A stretch of DNA of 64,000 nt from Loxodes magnus (Eukaryota; Ciliophora; Karyorelictea; Loxodida; Loxodidae), in NCBI GenBank assembly GCA_946699065.1, contig CAMPDV010000061.1, positions 868,001 through 932,000 on the forward strand, given 5' to 3'. The notes under the pieces are model-generated. The model was not told the DNA's origin, did not search any database, and worked only from the letters and a program-made list of their open reading frames with translations. Below are positions 1 to 11,242 of this stretch, piece after piece; position 1 is the first letter of the stretch; each line of letters starts with the position of its first letter. The position numbers were made by a program, and so were the translations under genes.

Positions 1-274
1 AAGTAAAATACTTGTTATGCATAACTCACAATATAAAAGAATGATTTCCTTATGAATCAACTAAAGCATACTCCCTCATTATTATCATATGCTTTAATAG
101 TTATGAAAAGCCCTTTAATTAGTATTCTATTTTATATTCCTTAGTTATCATTATAGTATTATACTCACTTAATAGAATATAAATTAAGTAAATTTCAGAG
201 TGATAATTGATATTAAGCACTTAGTTATTTGGTTTAGATCTTTTTAAATAGAAACCATGAACTTAATATATAAG
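1..274. other. AT-rich left edge, no gene seen
   Basis: AT-rich sequence before the first tRNA gene. No frame with Gln=TAA/TAG and Trp=TGA gave a recognisable protein on either strand. Confidence 0.4.
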
Positions 275-346
275 TCCGCATTAGTCTAGTGGTTAGGATA
301 TTCGGCTCTCACCCGAAAGACCCGGGTTCAAGCCCCGGATGCGGAA
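275..346 (+). tRNA. tRNA-Glu(CUC)
   Basis: This is a complete 72-nt cloverleaf. The acceptor arms TCCGCAT and ATGCGGA pair, and A is the discriminator. The anticodon stem TTCGG/CCGAA encloses the loop CTCTCAC, giving anticodon CTC (reads GAG, glutamate). The T arm carries GGGTTCAAGCC, which also matches the internal RNA polymerase III B box. There is no intron and no encoded CCA. It stands alone, upstream of a long AT-rich stretch. Confidence 0.95.
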
Positions 347-2288
347 CTTTTAATGGATAATAAGAGCATTAACAATTAAGCCTAATTAACTAAATATAAT
401 CATAAGTTTAACTCTCTCAAATGGATTTTCTTATACTAATTAAATACCTTTTTACTCTTTAGTGCTTGCATATAATGGCTTAAGTATTTAGCCCTAATGC
501 TTAATAAAATCTATACTAAAGGTATAAGTTCATTCCTTTAAAAGATACCACCAGAATATTATAATTCCCTTCTTTCTCTTTTTTAGTTATATTGATATAC
601 TTTAAAATATCTCTAAGTTACCTCACATTTATGCTTGGGTAGTAAATGAGTCTTTATATAATGAAATGATGATAAGTTATTCATCAATATAAAACAAGCT
701 GCTTAATTCACTTATAGAAGCTCTAATGAGTATCTAACTAAGTTATTATGATTTGTAGGAGTAAGGAAGACTTATTACTAAGCGAAATTCATTTTGATAG
801 TATAATTAGCTGGCTTTATGAAAAGCATTCTCATTTCCTGGTTATATAATATGCTTCATTTAAACTAGCTCTATTAAGGAAAATGTAAGTAATAAGCAAT
901 GCCGTTAAGATATAATAGAAAAAGGTATATCAATCTATAAAATTGAGACCTGCTTAAAATAAAAGGATTAAAGTAGTCTATTTCTTAAAGTGTTGATGCT
1001 ACATTTTTATACTTTATACTGATTTGCTTTTATTCATAAATTTGATATAATTAGTCATGCAATCATCTATATTCAAAGTCTAATCTAATCTTTTATTATC
1101 TTTAAACAAACTTTCGTATATATACAGACGAACCTCATGAGTCTTATGATAATTATAGATTTATCAGACAGCTAAAGAGTCATTAGTGGAAACTAAATAA
1201 TATTCCTTTGCTTTAAATATTCTTGCAACATACAATATTTTCAATAAGCAAAGACAATAATTTTATTAAAGGCACAGAAAATCTTAAATTTATACGTAAC
1301 CCATGCAAATGATGCTAAATAGTTAATTGGTCCTTTAATATTAACTCACTCAGAGAATAATTTATACTTATACGAGGTAAGTAATACCTTTCATTGCTTA
1401 AGTTGATTTACTTAATTAAATAGTTATAAACAATCAATTTATTCTAATAGACTGATAAAAGGAAATTCATCTTAAAATAAAAGCTTAATATAGCAAAGCG
1501 CTTTCTTATATTAGATACTCTTAATCTTAAGAAACTTTCATTAAAGGAAGGTACATTATGGGATTGAAACCTTTATCCTTTATTATATAACTAAGATTAT
1601 TAAAGCTACTAATCATCATATTTTGTTCTAACTTTAGCAGTGAAATACTTTAATATTATATCTTAATTTCACTAGATAATATCTCAGTATTATGAACTTA
1701 AACATTATAATACTCAAGTATAAACTAAAGAGATCTAGTAATATTATCCAATCTAATAGAGTGCTATTATGAACTCTCATTTTAATGCTTAATATTAAAC
1801 TTACTCTATAACCATAAAAAAATAAATTAATAACTGAGTAATTAATTAAATAAAGCTTCTCGGGCTTTAAAGCAATCAAATGCAGAAAATAGAGTTTAGC
1901 AGGAAAATTGAAATTAAATGGAAAAGAAATCAAAAAAGACAAATAACTGTAATTTACTGGGTTTTACTCTCAATAGTCAGAAGTCTTAAAGAGTTAGCCC
2001 ATAATCCAAGCAATTACTAGCAAATGAATTATTTAGAGTTAAAAGAAAAATCTAAGATGATGAGATTTTTTCATTTTATTTGAAATGAAATATAGAATAT
2101 AGAAATATAAATGAAGATAATAAAAAAGAGTAGCATACTATTAAAAAAGTTGCAGCTACTTAATCTAATATATGAAGATATGATTATATCACTTAATATA
2201 TTTATAAGACTTTAAATAATAAAGGTATTAGGAAGTTGTAGAAGATTAAATAGATCTTTTATAAATAAAAAATAAAAATAAAAAAAAA
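347..2288. other. AT-rich intergenic, nothing recognised
   Basis: About 1.9 kb of AT-rich DNA with many TTTAAAG/CTTTAAA-type words. Conceptual translation with the ciliate code gives only low-complexity Phe/Leu/Lys/Asn frames with no family resemblance. A 102-residue standard-code frame on the minus strand (1634-1942) looks like chance. Confidence 0.4.
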
Positions 2289-3059
2289 ATGGAATAATCT
2301 ATTCGCCTTTCCAAAAACCAAATTAAGAACGCAAAAAGGAAAGCTGCGAAACTAACGCAGAAACAATAACAAGAAGAAGATAAATCAAGTTCCTCATCTG
2401 AAGGAAAAGTTATAATTGGAACAATAGAGACGAATCCAGTAAAAGTACAAAAATAATCAGAAATCTAAATATAAATTGACTAAATGAAAACAATAATACA
2501 AAATTATTAGGAAACAATTTACAATCAAGGGGAAAAAATAAGAGAACTAATGAATACTATCGAAGATTAAAACAACGAGCTACTAATAATAAGACGACAA
2601 TTGATTTAAAATAATTTAGTCACGGAATAGTAACTATATGAATAATCTCAATCGAATTTTAAGCAAGAACAAAATATGATTATTGAAAAAATTTCTACAT
2701 AAACAAACATCCAAGAAAAATAGAATGACGAAAAGATTAATATAGAATTACTCCAAAGAATCGATTAACTTGAAAAAAAAGTATTTCTGAAGAGATTCAA
2801 GAAAAGACCAATCAAAAATTGCTATTATTGCAAATCAAAGTGACACCTATTACAAAATTGCGATCAGTGGAGATAAATTTAGATGAAAGAACAACAAAGA
2901 ACGTTAAGAATGCTTAGCAGACTCTGAATCACCGAAACGGGAATTTACAAGAAGAAGATATTCTTATAAAAGACAGAAGATTCTCAGTGGTTCCATCCAC
3001 AAAAAAAAATGGCGTGGTATCCATCCACGCTAAAAAAATGGTAGCAAAAACCTGGTTGA
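2289..3059 (+). CDS. gag/ORF1-like protein with CCHC zinc knuckle
   Basis: This intact 256-codon frame (Gln=TAA/TAG, Trp=TGA) starts at an ATG directly after a run of nine A. The order is a basic N-terminus, an acidic Ser-rich patch (about residues 33-45), a long Gln-rich coiled coil (about 60-165), then a zinc knuckle CYYCKSKWHLLQNC (CX2CX4HX4C). The Trp before its His is encoded by TGA. The tail contains GIYKKK, as in the other window members. The TGA taken as stop lies inside a short hairpin (CCTGG...CCAGG). Such proteins usually bind retroelement RNA (family knowledge). No polymerase frame follows, so this is either a non-autonomous element or a domesticated gene. Confidence 0.7.
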
Positions 3060-3085
3060 AAATCCAGGGAATGCTAAACTTTAAT
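2975..3085 (+). mobile_element. 3' structured tail of the gag-like element
   Basis: This stretch has repeated small hairpins with CCATCCAC motifs, A-runs followed by TGG, and the hairpin CCTGG-loop-CCAGG before GCTAAACTTT. A similar series recurs at 38630-38740 without the protein part. It is therefore probably the element's 3' end. Confidence 0.5.
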
Positions 3086-3983
3086 TACTTTTAGTTTACT
3101 ATATATATATAAATAAAAAATAAACTTAAATAAGGGATGATCTAAATAAAGAGATTGTGGTATTAGGTTTTTCTTTCCAAATAACTAAATTAAAAAATAA
3201 AATAAGGTTTATTTTCTAATTCCTAGTTTTTAAATGATATTATGAAGATGATCTACTGAACATTAATCTTTGCATTAATAAATAAAATAAATGCTCAATA
3301 ATATGCAAATATCTTGCTTAGATTTGTTGAAATATTAATTTTGGAGTGACTAGAAACACAAAATGAAGAAGGACTAAACTTAATAACAGGAAATTTTTAA
3401 TTGACTGCTGTAAGTATTTACACTTGAAACTTCTTAAAATTAATTGTGTTACCTAGAATACAAAAGAAAAATTAGAATCATCAATTTATTTATTCTAGCA
3501 ATTCAATAAGTATTCATATTAGAGAACACGAGTGACAACAAATTTTTCTCATATTCGATATGAAATTTTTTAGAAAAAAAGAGCAACTCTACAAATAAAT
3601 TTTTTTTCGATAAATCACCAATAAAAATGTATTAATATAATGCAAATAGCAAAATTTCCTTCAAAGCTATAATTCTAAAATAACTAAAAAACAAAAAAGC
3701 TACAAAAGCCAATCTAAATTATGTTTAACCAATTAAGAATACATTATAGGTTTTTTTAAAATTAGTTAAAACAATTAAAAAAATGTATATAAGGGTTTAT
3801 CAAATAATGGCTCTATGAAGCAAAGCTTTATTCATTTTAAATTAAATAAGTAACCTAAACTGTATATCAATATTGATGACTTTGAAGCTTGTAATTATAT
3901 GATTTTGATGGTTATTTAAAGTTTTCTTCTATATCATTAGTTATTTTGTATAAACTTTAAAAGTTAATTTATATTAAAAAGAA
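3086..3983. other. AT-rich intergenic
   Basis: About 0.9 kb of AT-rich DNA. No recognisable coding frame, RNA or repeat was found on either strand. Confidence 0.4.
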
Positions 3984-4064
3984 CGACACCAGCAGGATTT
4001 GAACCTGCGCGGGAGAACCCAACAGATTTCAAGTCTGTCGCCTTAACCACTCGGCCATAGTGTC
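3984..4064 (-). tRNA. tRNA-Ser(UGA), copy 1
   Basis: An 81-nt class II tRNA with a long variable arm (GGGTTCTCCCGC). The anticodon stem ACAGA/TCTGT holds the loop CTTGAAA, giving anticodon TGA (reads UCA, serine). The acceptor GACACTA pairs with TGGTGTC with one G-T pair. The body is identical to four other copies in this window. Its 5' flank, read on the minus strand, contains AGTGTTAAGTGTTTATGTAAG, which is shared with the other copies. Confidence 0.95.
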
Positions 4065-4491
4065 TTACATAAACACTTAACACTTTCATTTAAATACTTT
4101 CCTAATATCTTTTAATAGACTAAAGCAATAATGAAATAAACTGGTAAATCCAAAAATATTGTAAAACAAATGAAAAGAAAACTTAAATAGATTTCATATA
4201 TATAGCTAGCATTTTTATTTTAAGCAATTATTTTAATTTTTTCCCTAATAACGCTAAATAAAATCCTAGCTAGTAAATTTAAGTTCTATCTAAATATCTA
4301 AATATGTATTTATATTTATTATACCTAATATACATTTAACTATATTATGATCTTAAGTACTCTTTAAGTTTAACTACATATAAGTATTTCTACTTTAACT
4401 TTATTTTCTCTAAATTAATATACAATAGAGGAAGCTGAAATAAATAAAGGTCTGTATATAAAAGCTTTATCCAAAGAAGTATTAATATCAT
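4065..4491. other. AT-rich spacer
   Basis: Upstream of tRNA-Ser copy 1 and downstream of LRR gene A. The part next to the tRNA carries the shared tRNA-Ser upstream element. No other feature was seen. Confidence 0.4.
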
Positions 4492-6907
4492 TCAATATAT
4501 GCTAACTTGTTTTTAAATTGAAAGAACTAAGTAAAATAATGAGAAAGTACTTAAGTCTAAATTTTATTTCAGTTTAGATAAAACATAATAGACAACATGG
4601 TCTAAATAGTATATTTATTTAATGATATCCTTCAGTAAGATCTCTTATATTAGTGACTTATTCTTATAATCCTTTTACATTTTCTCTGGATTATAGCTTT
4701 AAGTAGTAAACTGTAAGATCAGTATGATAGATCTTTAAGTTTATTATGAAGTTGCTTGTAGAAGTTTTATTATGATTGAATGAAGATCGAAATAGAAGTC
4801 GCTATATACTTAAAAATCATATGATATGGAAGGCCATTTCTTTAAATTTGGGATTTGAGTGATTAAATAATTCAATAGTGTAATCCGGCATCCAAATAAT
4901 ACATTTAGAAGAACCTTAAAAAAGAAACTTTTTCTAATATTTTATAATAATCGAACTATGCATTAACTATATCTAAAGATATAAAGGATTTAAGTATAAA
5001 GACTACCTTACTATTTAATCATTAATGGCTTAAGCTTAAAGGAACGTCTTAAATAAAATTAAAAGGTATTTGAGTTTGAGTTTTCATCTCAGATATCTAA
5101 ACTTAAATTAAAATCTAGTTATTTTCTATTTTTGAAAAAGAAGATTATTTGAATTTATTTAAAATGCTAACTTAGCTATTCAGTAAACTATTCAGATATT
5201 TAGGTTCGAAGAATATTTAGACTTCTTAAGCTTCTATAAATTGGGTATATCTAACCTTATTAGTCCTTTATCAAGAAAGCATTTTCAGTTAATCTTTAAT
5301 TTTTGAATAAGTTCAAATGCTTTAAGCTTCTACAACTAGTAATGATTTAGATAACATGCTCATCTTATAAATCACATCCCTACAATTCCAATTTTTTGAG
5401 TCTTTTGATCTATACTATTTCGCTTATTTAAGGAGTACTCAAGTTATTAAAGTTACTTAAAATAAGATTTTCTAGCTAGATATTAGTTGATTTAATAGCA
5501 TTAAAAGTTTCCCCTTAAATTCCTTCTATGGCTGATAGCTTGATAGTCTTTAGTTTACTACATCCTTTAAAAATCGCTTATAAGTTTTCGTTTGAAAGAG
5601 ATAAATTTGAAAGCGATAGTTCTTAAATATTTAATCCGAAGCTTATAATTTATTGCTAAGTTACGCTTGAAATACTTTTTTGAAATTCTAAGCTTAAAGA
5701 TCTAAGATCAGGATAATTAGTCAGTAAAAATTACAAATTTTCTATGCTGAGTTCTTCACAAAAAGTTAGCCTTATTTTCTCAAATTATTTATTCTAACTT
5801 GGGAAAAAGTTCTATAAAGGCTAACTTGAGAAATTAGCTCTTTTTACTTCTAACTCCTTTAACTTATTTGATTTCAACTTATCTTAAATCTAACTCTGTG
5901 ATTCTTAAGCCCATACACATAATCTACTTAGATTAGGACAATGATCGACTAGTAGTTCCATTTGCCAACACTCATTAATATCAATCTCTTCTATGTATTA
6001 TCCTTTACGCTTTAAATACTTTATAACTTAATCAAAATCAATAGAATTGCTTTGAATCTTAATAACTCTCAAATTTAAATTCGAGCAATAATCGTTTAAG
6101 AAGCTTCCACTCAATTCCCCTTCATAAGAGAAAATAGTAATTTCCTGTACTTTTTCTAGCTTATTCATAAATTACAAATCTTAGTCTTTTTAAATGATTT
6201 AGTTATAAAACTCTAGTGTTTAAAGGTTTTGGAAGCAAGCTATATTTTATAAAATTTAACTGTCCAGTTCGTAAAACATGCTTAATTTAAGTTTAGTTAG
6301 TTTTGAAGAGTTTTTCTGTTGGTCTTATAAGTATTTCTTATATTTAACCATTTAAACTTTCTGAAATTCTATTTTCTAATGTTATAGATAGAGCATTCAA
6401 TTCAGAATGGGCTATTTATTTTAAAGTTCATGTAATTTTACTTTTAAGATAACCTTCATCTGAGTATTCTTTAAGGGATAGTTTATCAAAGGTATAAATA
6501 AAAGTTCTGAAAAACTAGTTTGCTTATTACAATCTACAAATATCTCGTTTCTTCAAGAATGAAACTATTTATTTACTGATATAGGCTAAGCTTAAAACAT
6601 TTTACTATATGTTTTTATACTTTTTGTTTGCTCTACTATCTGATTATTTACCTTCTTCACAATAAGTAATATCTCTTTTTAGTGGTATCTTATCACTGTC
6701 TTCTCTTTGTTACAAATTTAAAGTTCCTTAGTTTCTGTTAACTTTAATTTGCCTATCTTATTAAAGTTTCGATTCAGCGTTAGTTTGAGCATTTTCCTCT
6801 TATTGTACTTTTTACTACTAAAGTTATAGTTCTTTAGTTTAGCTAGCTTCCTAGCTATTTTCTTATTATTTAGAATCCTCTTTTGATTCATTTCTGCAGC
6901 TTTACAT
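4492..6907 (-). pseudogene. LRR gene A: F-box-like leucine-rich-repeat protein, one frameshift
   Basis: A member of the four-gene LRR family. It starts at 6907 (MQSCRNESKEDSKQQ), has a Gln-rich leader, then the F-box-like core SFLKKRDICRLQQANQFF near residue 115. Degenerate LRRs follow, ending with the family block LTENAFLIKDQQGQIYPIY. Homology to genes B and C shows a one-base phase change at about 6325-6350: upstream codons start at coordinates equal to 1 mod 3, downstream ones at 0 mod 3. TGA encodes conserved Trp (KITWTLKQIAHSE, DIWDEN). After the last block the frame stays open to a TGA at 4492. How much of that tail is protein is unclear. It may be a recent pseudogene or carry an assembly indel. 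The LRR array suggests a protein-binding or ubiquitin-ligase adaptor role (inference). Confidence 0.65.
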
Positions 6908-7135
6908 TTTATATAATTAAATAAGTTTTACTCCTATTATATCAAATAGTTATAGTAGCAGCTAATAAATTACTTCACTTAATTTCGTTAAAATCATTTT
7001 ATATCACAAGTTTGCTTAATGATTCTATAATTTGGACTCATAGCTAGATTAGTTATTATGTACTTTATATGAAGAGAAGCCTTTAATGTGTTTTTAGTTT
7101 TAGTATTTAAATGAAAGTGTTAAGTGTTAATATAA
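6908..7135. promoter_or_regulatory. bidirectional spacer between LRR gene A and tRNA-Ser copy 2
   Basis: About 230 bp separate the divergent starts. The tRNA-proximal part reads AGTGTTAAGTGTTAATATAA immediately before the tRNA. The same words precede every tRNA-Ser copy in the window, so this is a candidate external polymerase III element. It could instead be a by-product of recent duplication. Confidence 0.4.
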
Positions 7136-7216
7136 GACACTATGGCCGAGTGGTTAAGGCGACAGACTTGAAATCTGTTGGGTTCTCCCGCGCAGGTTCA
7201 AATCCTGCTGGTGTCG
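7136..7216 (+). tRNA. tRNA-Ser(UGA), copy 2
   Basis: An 81-nt class II tRNA identical in sequence to copy 1, with anticodon TGA in loop CTTGAAA. It is divergent from LRR gene A. The T arm GCAGGTTCAAATCC supplies the B box. A short T-run follows (GTTTTTACTTTTTTT), which fits polymerase III termination. Confidence 0.95.
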
Positions 7217-8769
7217 TTTTTACTTTTTTTCTATATATTCCAATATAATAGAAGAATATTTAAAAAGCTATTCATTTTATACATTAACTTTGCATCTTAT
7301 AGCTCATATAAAAATAATTAATTCTTCCTTATGAAATTTCTTAAGCACTACAGTTAGTCACTAGTAAACTAAATGATCAACTGTATAGAAAGCTATTCAT
7401 ATTTTTAGATTTTATAAAATAAAGTTTTTAGCTATTTTATTTTATTATTCTAGCTACAAAGCTAATTAAATTTAATTTCCCTCGTTCGATTAAATTTAAT
7501 AACTAAAACTTTAAAAGGCGCAAAGGATTTTAAAGTCCCTTTCCAGACTTTCAATGTTCATTTTTTAAATGTTCTATTTATTCTGGTAAACTCTTAAATA
7601 TTTTGAACTCTTTTATCTTAAGTTATAGAAATCCCTACATCTAAGTTTTATTTCTTTTGAGAAAAGTATTAGATACTTAATCCTTGCATTTGATATATCT
7701 AAATAAAATTTATCTAAAACTATAAAGAATAATATTCCTGTGAGAGTCTACTAATTGCTAATCTTAATGTCTATTTAAACACTCTCAGTTAACTCTACTT
7801 ATACTGTTAAATTTGACAGCTCAGTAAAAAACTGTAATATTAGTCCTATTAATTAAAGTATGATTCAATAGCTTTCTATTAGCTATAATACACTTATACT
7901 AAATGACTAAATTTATGATATATTTATGTTTACTAATTAATTTTCATTGAAGTGCTTTAGTTTAATAAACTTATACAGCAAGATTTTATTACTTTTTTAT
8001 TCTTCCTATATATTCTTACCTAACTTTTAATTTATCATGCTCTACTTTATCTTAATAATGTACTTTAGGACCTAAATCTCTAAAATGATATAGTTATAAT
8101 ATCTCAAATCTTCTTATTTAAGCTCTTCGCTATCTTAAAAGCAAATAAAAACTATTAAATCTTTCCTCTATTATTTTATAAGCTCAATCTATTCTCATTA
8201 TTAGTTTTCTTTACTCTATGACTAATATTGAAGTATTTATTTCATGAGAAACTTAGAAATTTATTTTTATTTGTAAGAAAGAAGTAGAAGACAAGCATCA
8301 GATATTTTAAGTTTTAAACTTCATTCTACTTTATTATGTAAAATACACTGACGAAAGTTATTTAAGTAACCTAATTTTTTTTATTCGAATTGGTTTTCTC
8401 TCAGAAGGCTTAGTGTCTAATCAATGTTCTTCAAATAAATGAAAGCGTAGTTTATTTATCTAAAATTTTCCTTTCATTTTATTTCAATGCTTGAGTCTAA
8501 AGTTAATTCTAATCTTTAAAAGTGAGTTATTAAGATCTATTAGAATTAATTGATATTTATAAGAAAGAAAGTTAAAAGGACTTAGAGTGATAAATAAACC
8601 ATTCATGTCGTTTTCATAAATTCTTAAGTAACTTGATACTCAAAATTATGTACTTTTCATTCTTTTGTTTCTAGTAATTTTTTAAGTTTAAAACGAAAAT
8701 AGAAAGTTTAGAGAAAGAACTATAAATCATCATTTTAATTAGGTGAAATACTTAGCTTTTATTAAAAAA
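7217..8769. other. AT-rich intergenic between convergent tRNA-Ser genes
   Basis: About 1.5 kb of AT-rich DNA between two convergent identical tRNAs. Composition resembles the flanks of the other tRNA-Ser copies. No coding frame with recognisable features was found. Confidence 0.4.
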
Positions 8770-8850
8770 CGACACCAGCAGGATTTGAACCTGCGCGGGA
8801 GAACCCAACAGATTTCAAGTCTGTCGCCTTAACCACTCGGCCATAGTGTC
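8770..8850 (-). tRNA. tRNA-Ser(UGA), copy 3
   Basis: An 81-nt tRNA identical to the other copies, with anticodon TGA. It is divergent from LRR gene B, whose start codon lies about 370 bp away. The upstream flank again contains the GTTTATATAAGACAC-type element. Confidence 0.95.
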
Positions 8851-9217
8851 TTATATAAACACTTAAACATCCCTTAAATACATTAATTATCTTCTCATTT
8901 CTATTACTATATTATACTAGCTAAAGTTTTAAAATATCCCAAGTAGTATAATAAAAGCTAAAGCAGATTACTAAAGTTAGTCTTATAACTAATTTAATTT
9001 AAACCACTAAGTTTTTTATTATCCTAACAGGTTAATTTTAAGGAATTAGCTTCAGTTAATTATAATAAGCTTTTCTTATTTCTTAATATCTTCTCTTTAT
9101 TTAAGTTCAGAATTTAAATCAAAACTTTAATATTCTATCATTTGTAAAATTAGTTGGGTATACCATATAAAGTATAACTATTAACTCTAATTATTAAGAA
9201 ACTAAGTTAGATATAAA

Positions 9218-11242
9218 ATGTAGGAGAATAGAAATCCTTCTTTAGAAAAGGAAATTTAACTTCATGGTGAAAATACAATTTTAAGCTAATTTGAAGAGAA
9301 AAAAATTGATAATTTAGTGGTAAATGTACTTAATAAAGTATAAGCAGAAGAAGCTTAAGAATATAACCCACAAAACTTAAAACTATAAGAACATATGAAA
9401 ATAAACTAAAGCTAAGTATCAAATGGAAGTAATATTGTTCAAGCTAACTTAGAACAAAAAGTAGAAGTGTAAAATTTATAAAAGCAAGAGAAAAAAAACG
9501 AAGATTTTGATTAGAGCATTTTTAAAAAAGCTTATATTGCATCTTAAATATTTTAGTTCTTAAACTAACGAGATATAAGTAACTTGTAATAGACAAATAA
9601 ATTCTTTAAGAACTTTACTTACACCTTCGATAAAGTGCAAATTAAAGAATACTCAACCAATTAAGAATATAATAGTAGCAAAATGAAATGAACTTTAAAT
9701 CAAATAGGACATTCTGAAATAAAATCTCTTTTTATAACCCTTTAGATTCACACCTCTTAAAGATAAAGTAAATAAATAATCGAATAATTAAACTAAATCT
9801 TATAAGAAAATTGCAGTTAAAGTTAAAAAAAATCTAGCTTAAGTAGATTGACTAAACTCTAAATAAGAACATTCTGTGAAATAGATACTTTAGGACTTTA
9901 AAATTTAGTTTTATTCCAAAACTTATAAAAATTAGAACTTCATAATTTAGCTATAAGCGATCAAGATTTACACTTTTTGAGTAAATTAGAAAAACTAGAA
10001 GCAGTGAGCATTATTTAATTAAATAGAAAATTTAAAGGAAGCTTTTTATATGATTACTGCTTAAATTTAAATTTAAGAGCTATAAAATTAACTTCTTAAT
10101 AGCTAAATTTAGAAAGTATTGTAAAATACTTACAAATAAAAGGTTAAGTCATAGAAGAAATTGATATAAATGGAAACTGCTTATTAGAATTAATGATTGA
10201 TTATGTCCCTAATTTAAAAAAGTTCTTTGTTATTGAGTTTGATTAAAAAAGCGAAATTTTACAAAAAGTGAACTGAAACTAAATAAAAAATTTAGAAATT
10301 TGGAATTAAAATTTTTCAAACTAGGCTCATTAGAAGATAATCTCCACTAAGGTTTAATAATTAGAAATTTTAAAAATTTCAACCTGCGAAGAGTTTAAAG
10401 ATGAGCTTCTAATCTCCTTACTAAAGAACTCTCCTAATTTAAAAGTGATTCAATTAGAGCTTTAGAAAGAAATTACAAACTAATCTCTTCGATAAATAGG
10501 AAATTACTGCTTGAATCTCTAAGAATTATATCTTTAAGGATTGAATATTAGCAATGAAGCTTTATAAGTAATTTTTTCTAATTGTACAAAGATAAAATAT
10601 CTTTAGCTTAATTACATTAAAGGAATAGCAATAGAAAGCTTCTAAGCGATTTAATAAAATAATTACTTGCTAGAAAACCTAATAATGAGAGACCTAGAGA
10701 CACTCGATATTTCAGTAATAAGAGAAATAATAAAGATAAAAAGACTAAAAAGGTTAGAGATTTCAAAATGCTCATTAAAAAATAAAGAAACTGTTTAGAT
10801 AGTTACTAGTTGCAGTAACTTAAAGTCCTTAGTTTTATCTCGAAATTAAGAAATAACAGAAGAAGCCTTTCCTATAAGCGACTAATAAGGTAACCTATAT
10901 CCCATTTGAGGAAGGTTAAAAATACTAAATATAAGATATACTAAAGTGAGTGAATTGTTTGCTAGCTAACTAAGCTGAAAGCTAAAGAGATTATTAATAG
11001 AATACAATTTCAAAAGCACAAATTAAAATAATAATTTAAGCAATATCAGCTGAGAAAAAATCGAGATAACTATAAATTAACTTTATTTAAGGTAATCTTT
11101 CTAAGTATTTATATAAAAGTCTTCCTTGAAATATTAATATTCTAAAACATTTTTCTCATTAAAATAAAATATAAAAGAAAAGATATCGAGTAAAGAGGGT
11201 CATTTGAATCAAATTGTCTTATTTTTATTGAAATAATAATGA
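9218..11242 (+). CDS. LRR gene B: F-box-like leucine-rich-repeat protein
   Basis: An intact 674-residue frame in the ciliate code. It starts MQENRNPSLEKEIQLHGEN and has a Gln/Lys-rich leader. The F-box-like segment QIFQFLNQRDISNLQQTNKF lies near residues 112-131, followed by about 450 residues of RNI/AMN1-style LRRs (for example SNLKSLVLSRNQEITEEAF). TGA encodes Trp at positions shared with paralogues (MKWTLNQIGHSEI, ISWEKIEI). The chosen stop is TAA TAA TGA. However, the same frame stays open beyond it, with coding-like sequence from 11354 onward, so this TGA could be another Trp. The function is probably a substrate adaptor or scaffold (inference). No enzymatic motif is visible. It is paired divergently with tRNA-Ser copy 3. 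Confidence 0.8.

Noticed and set aside
1634-1942. 102-residue minus-strand standard-code frame
   Set aside because: Phe/Leu/Ile-rich with no motif, typical of chance frames opposite A-rich DNA. The standard code does not apply here.
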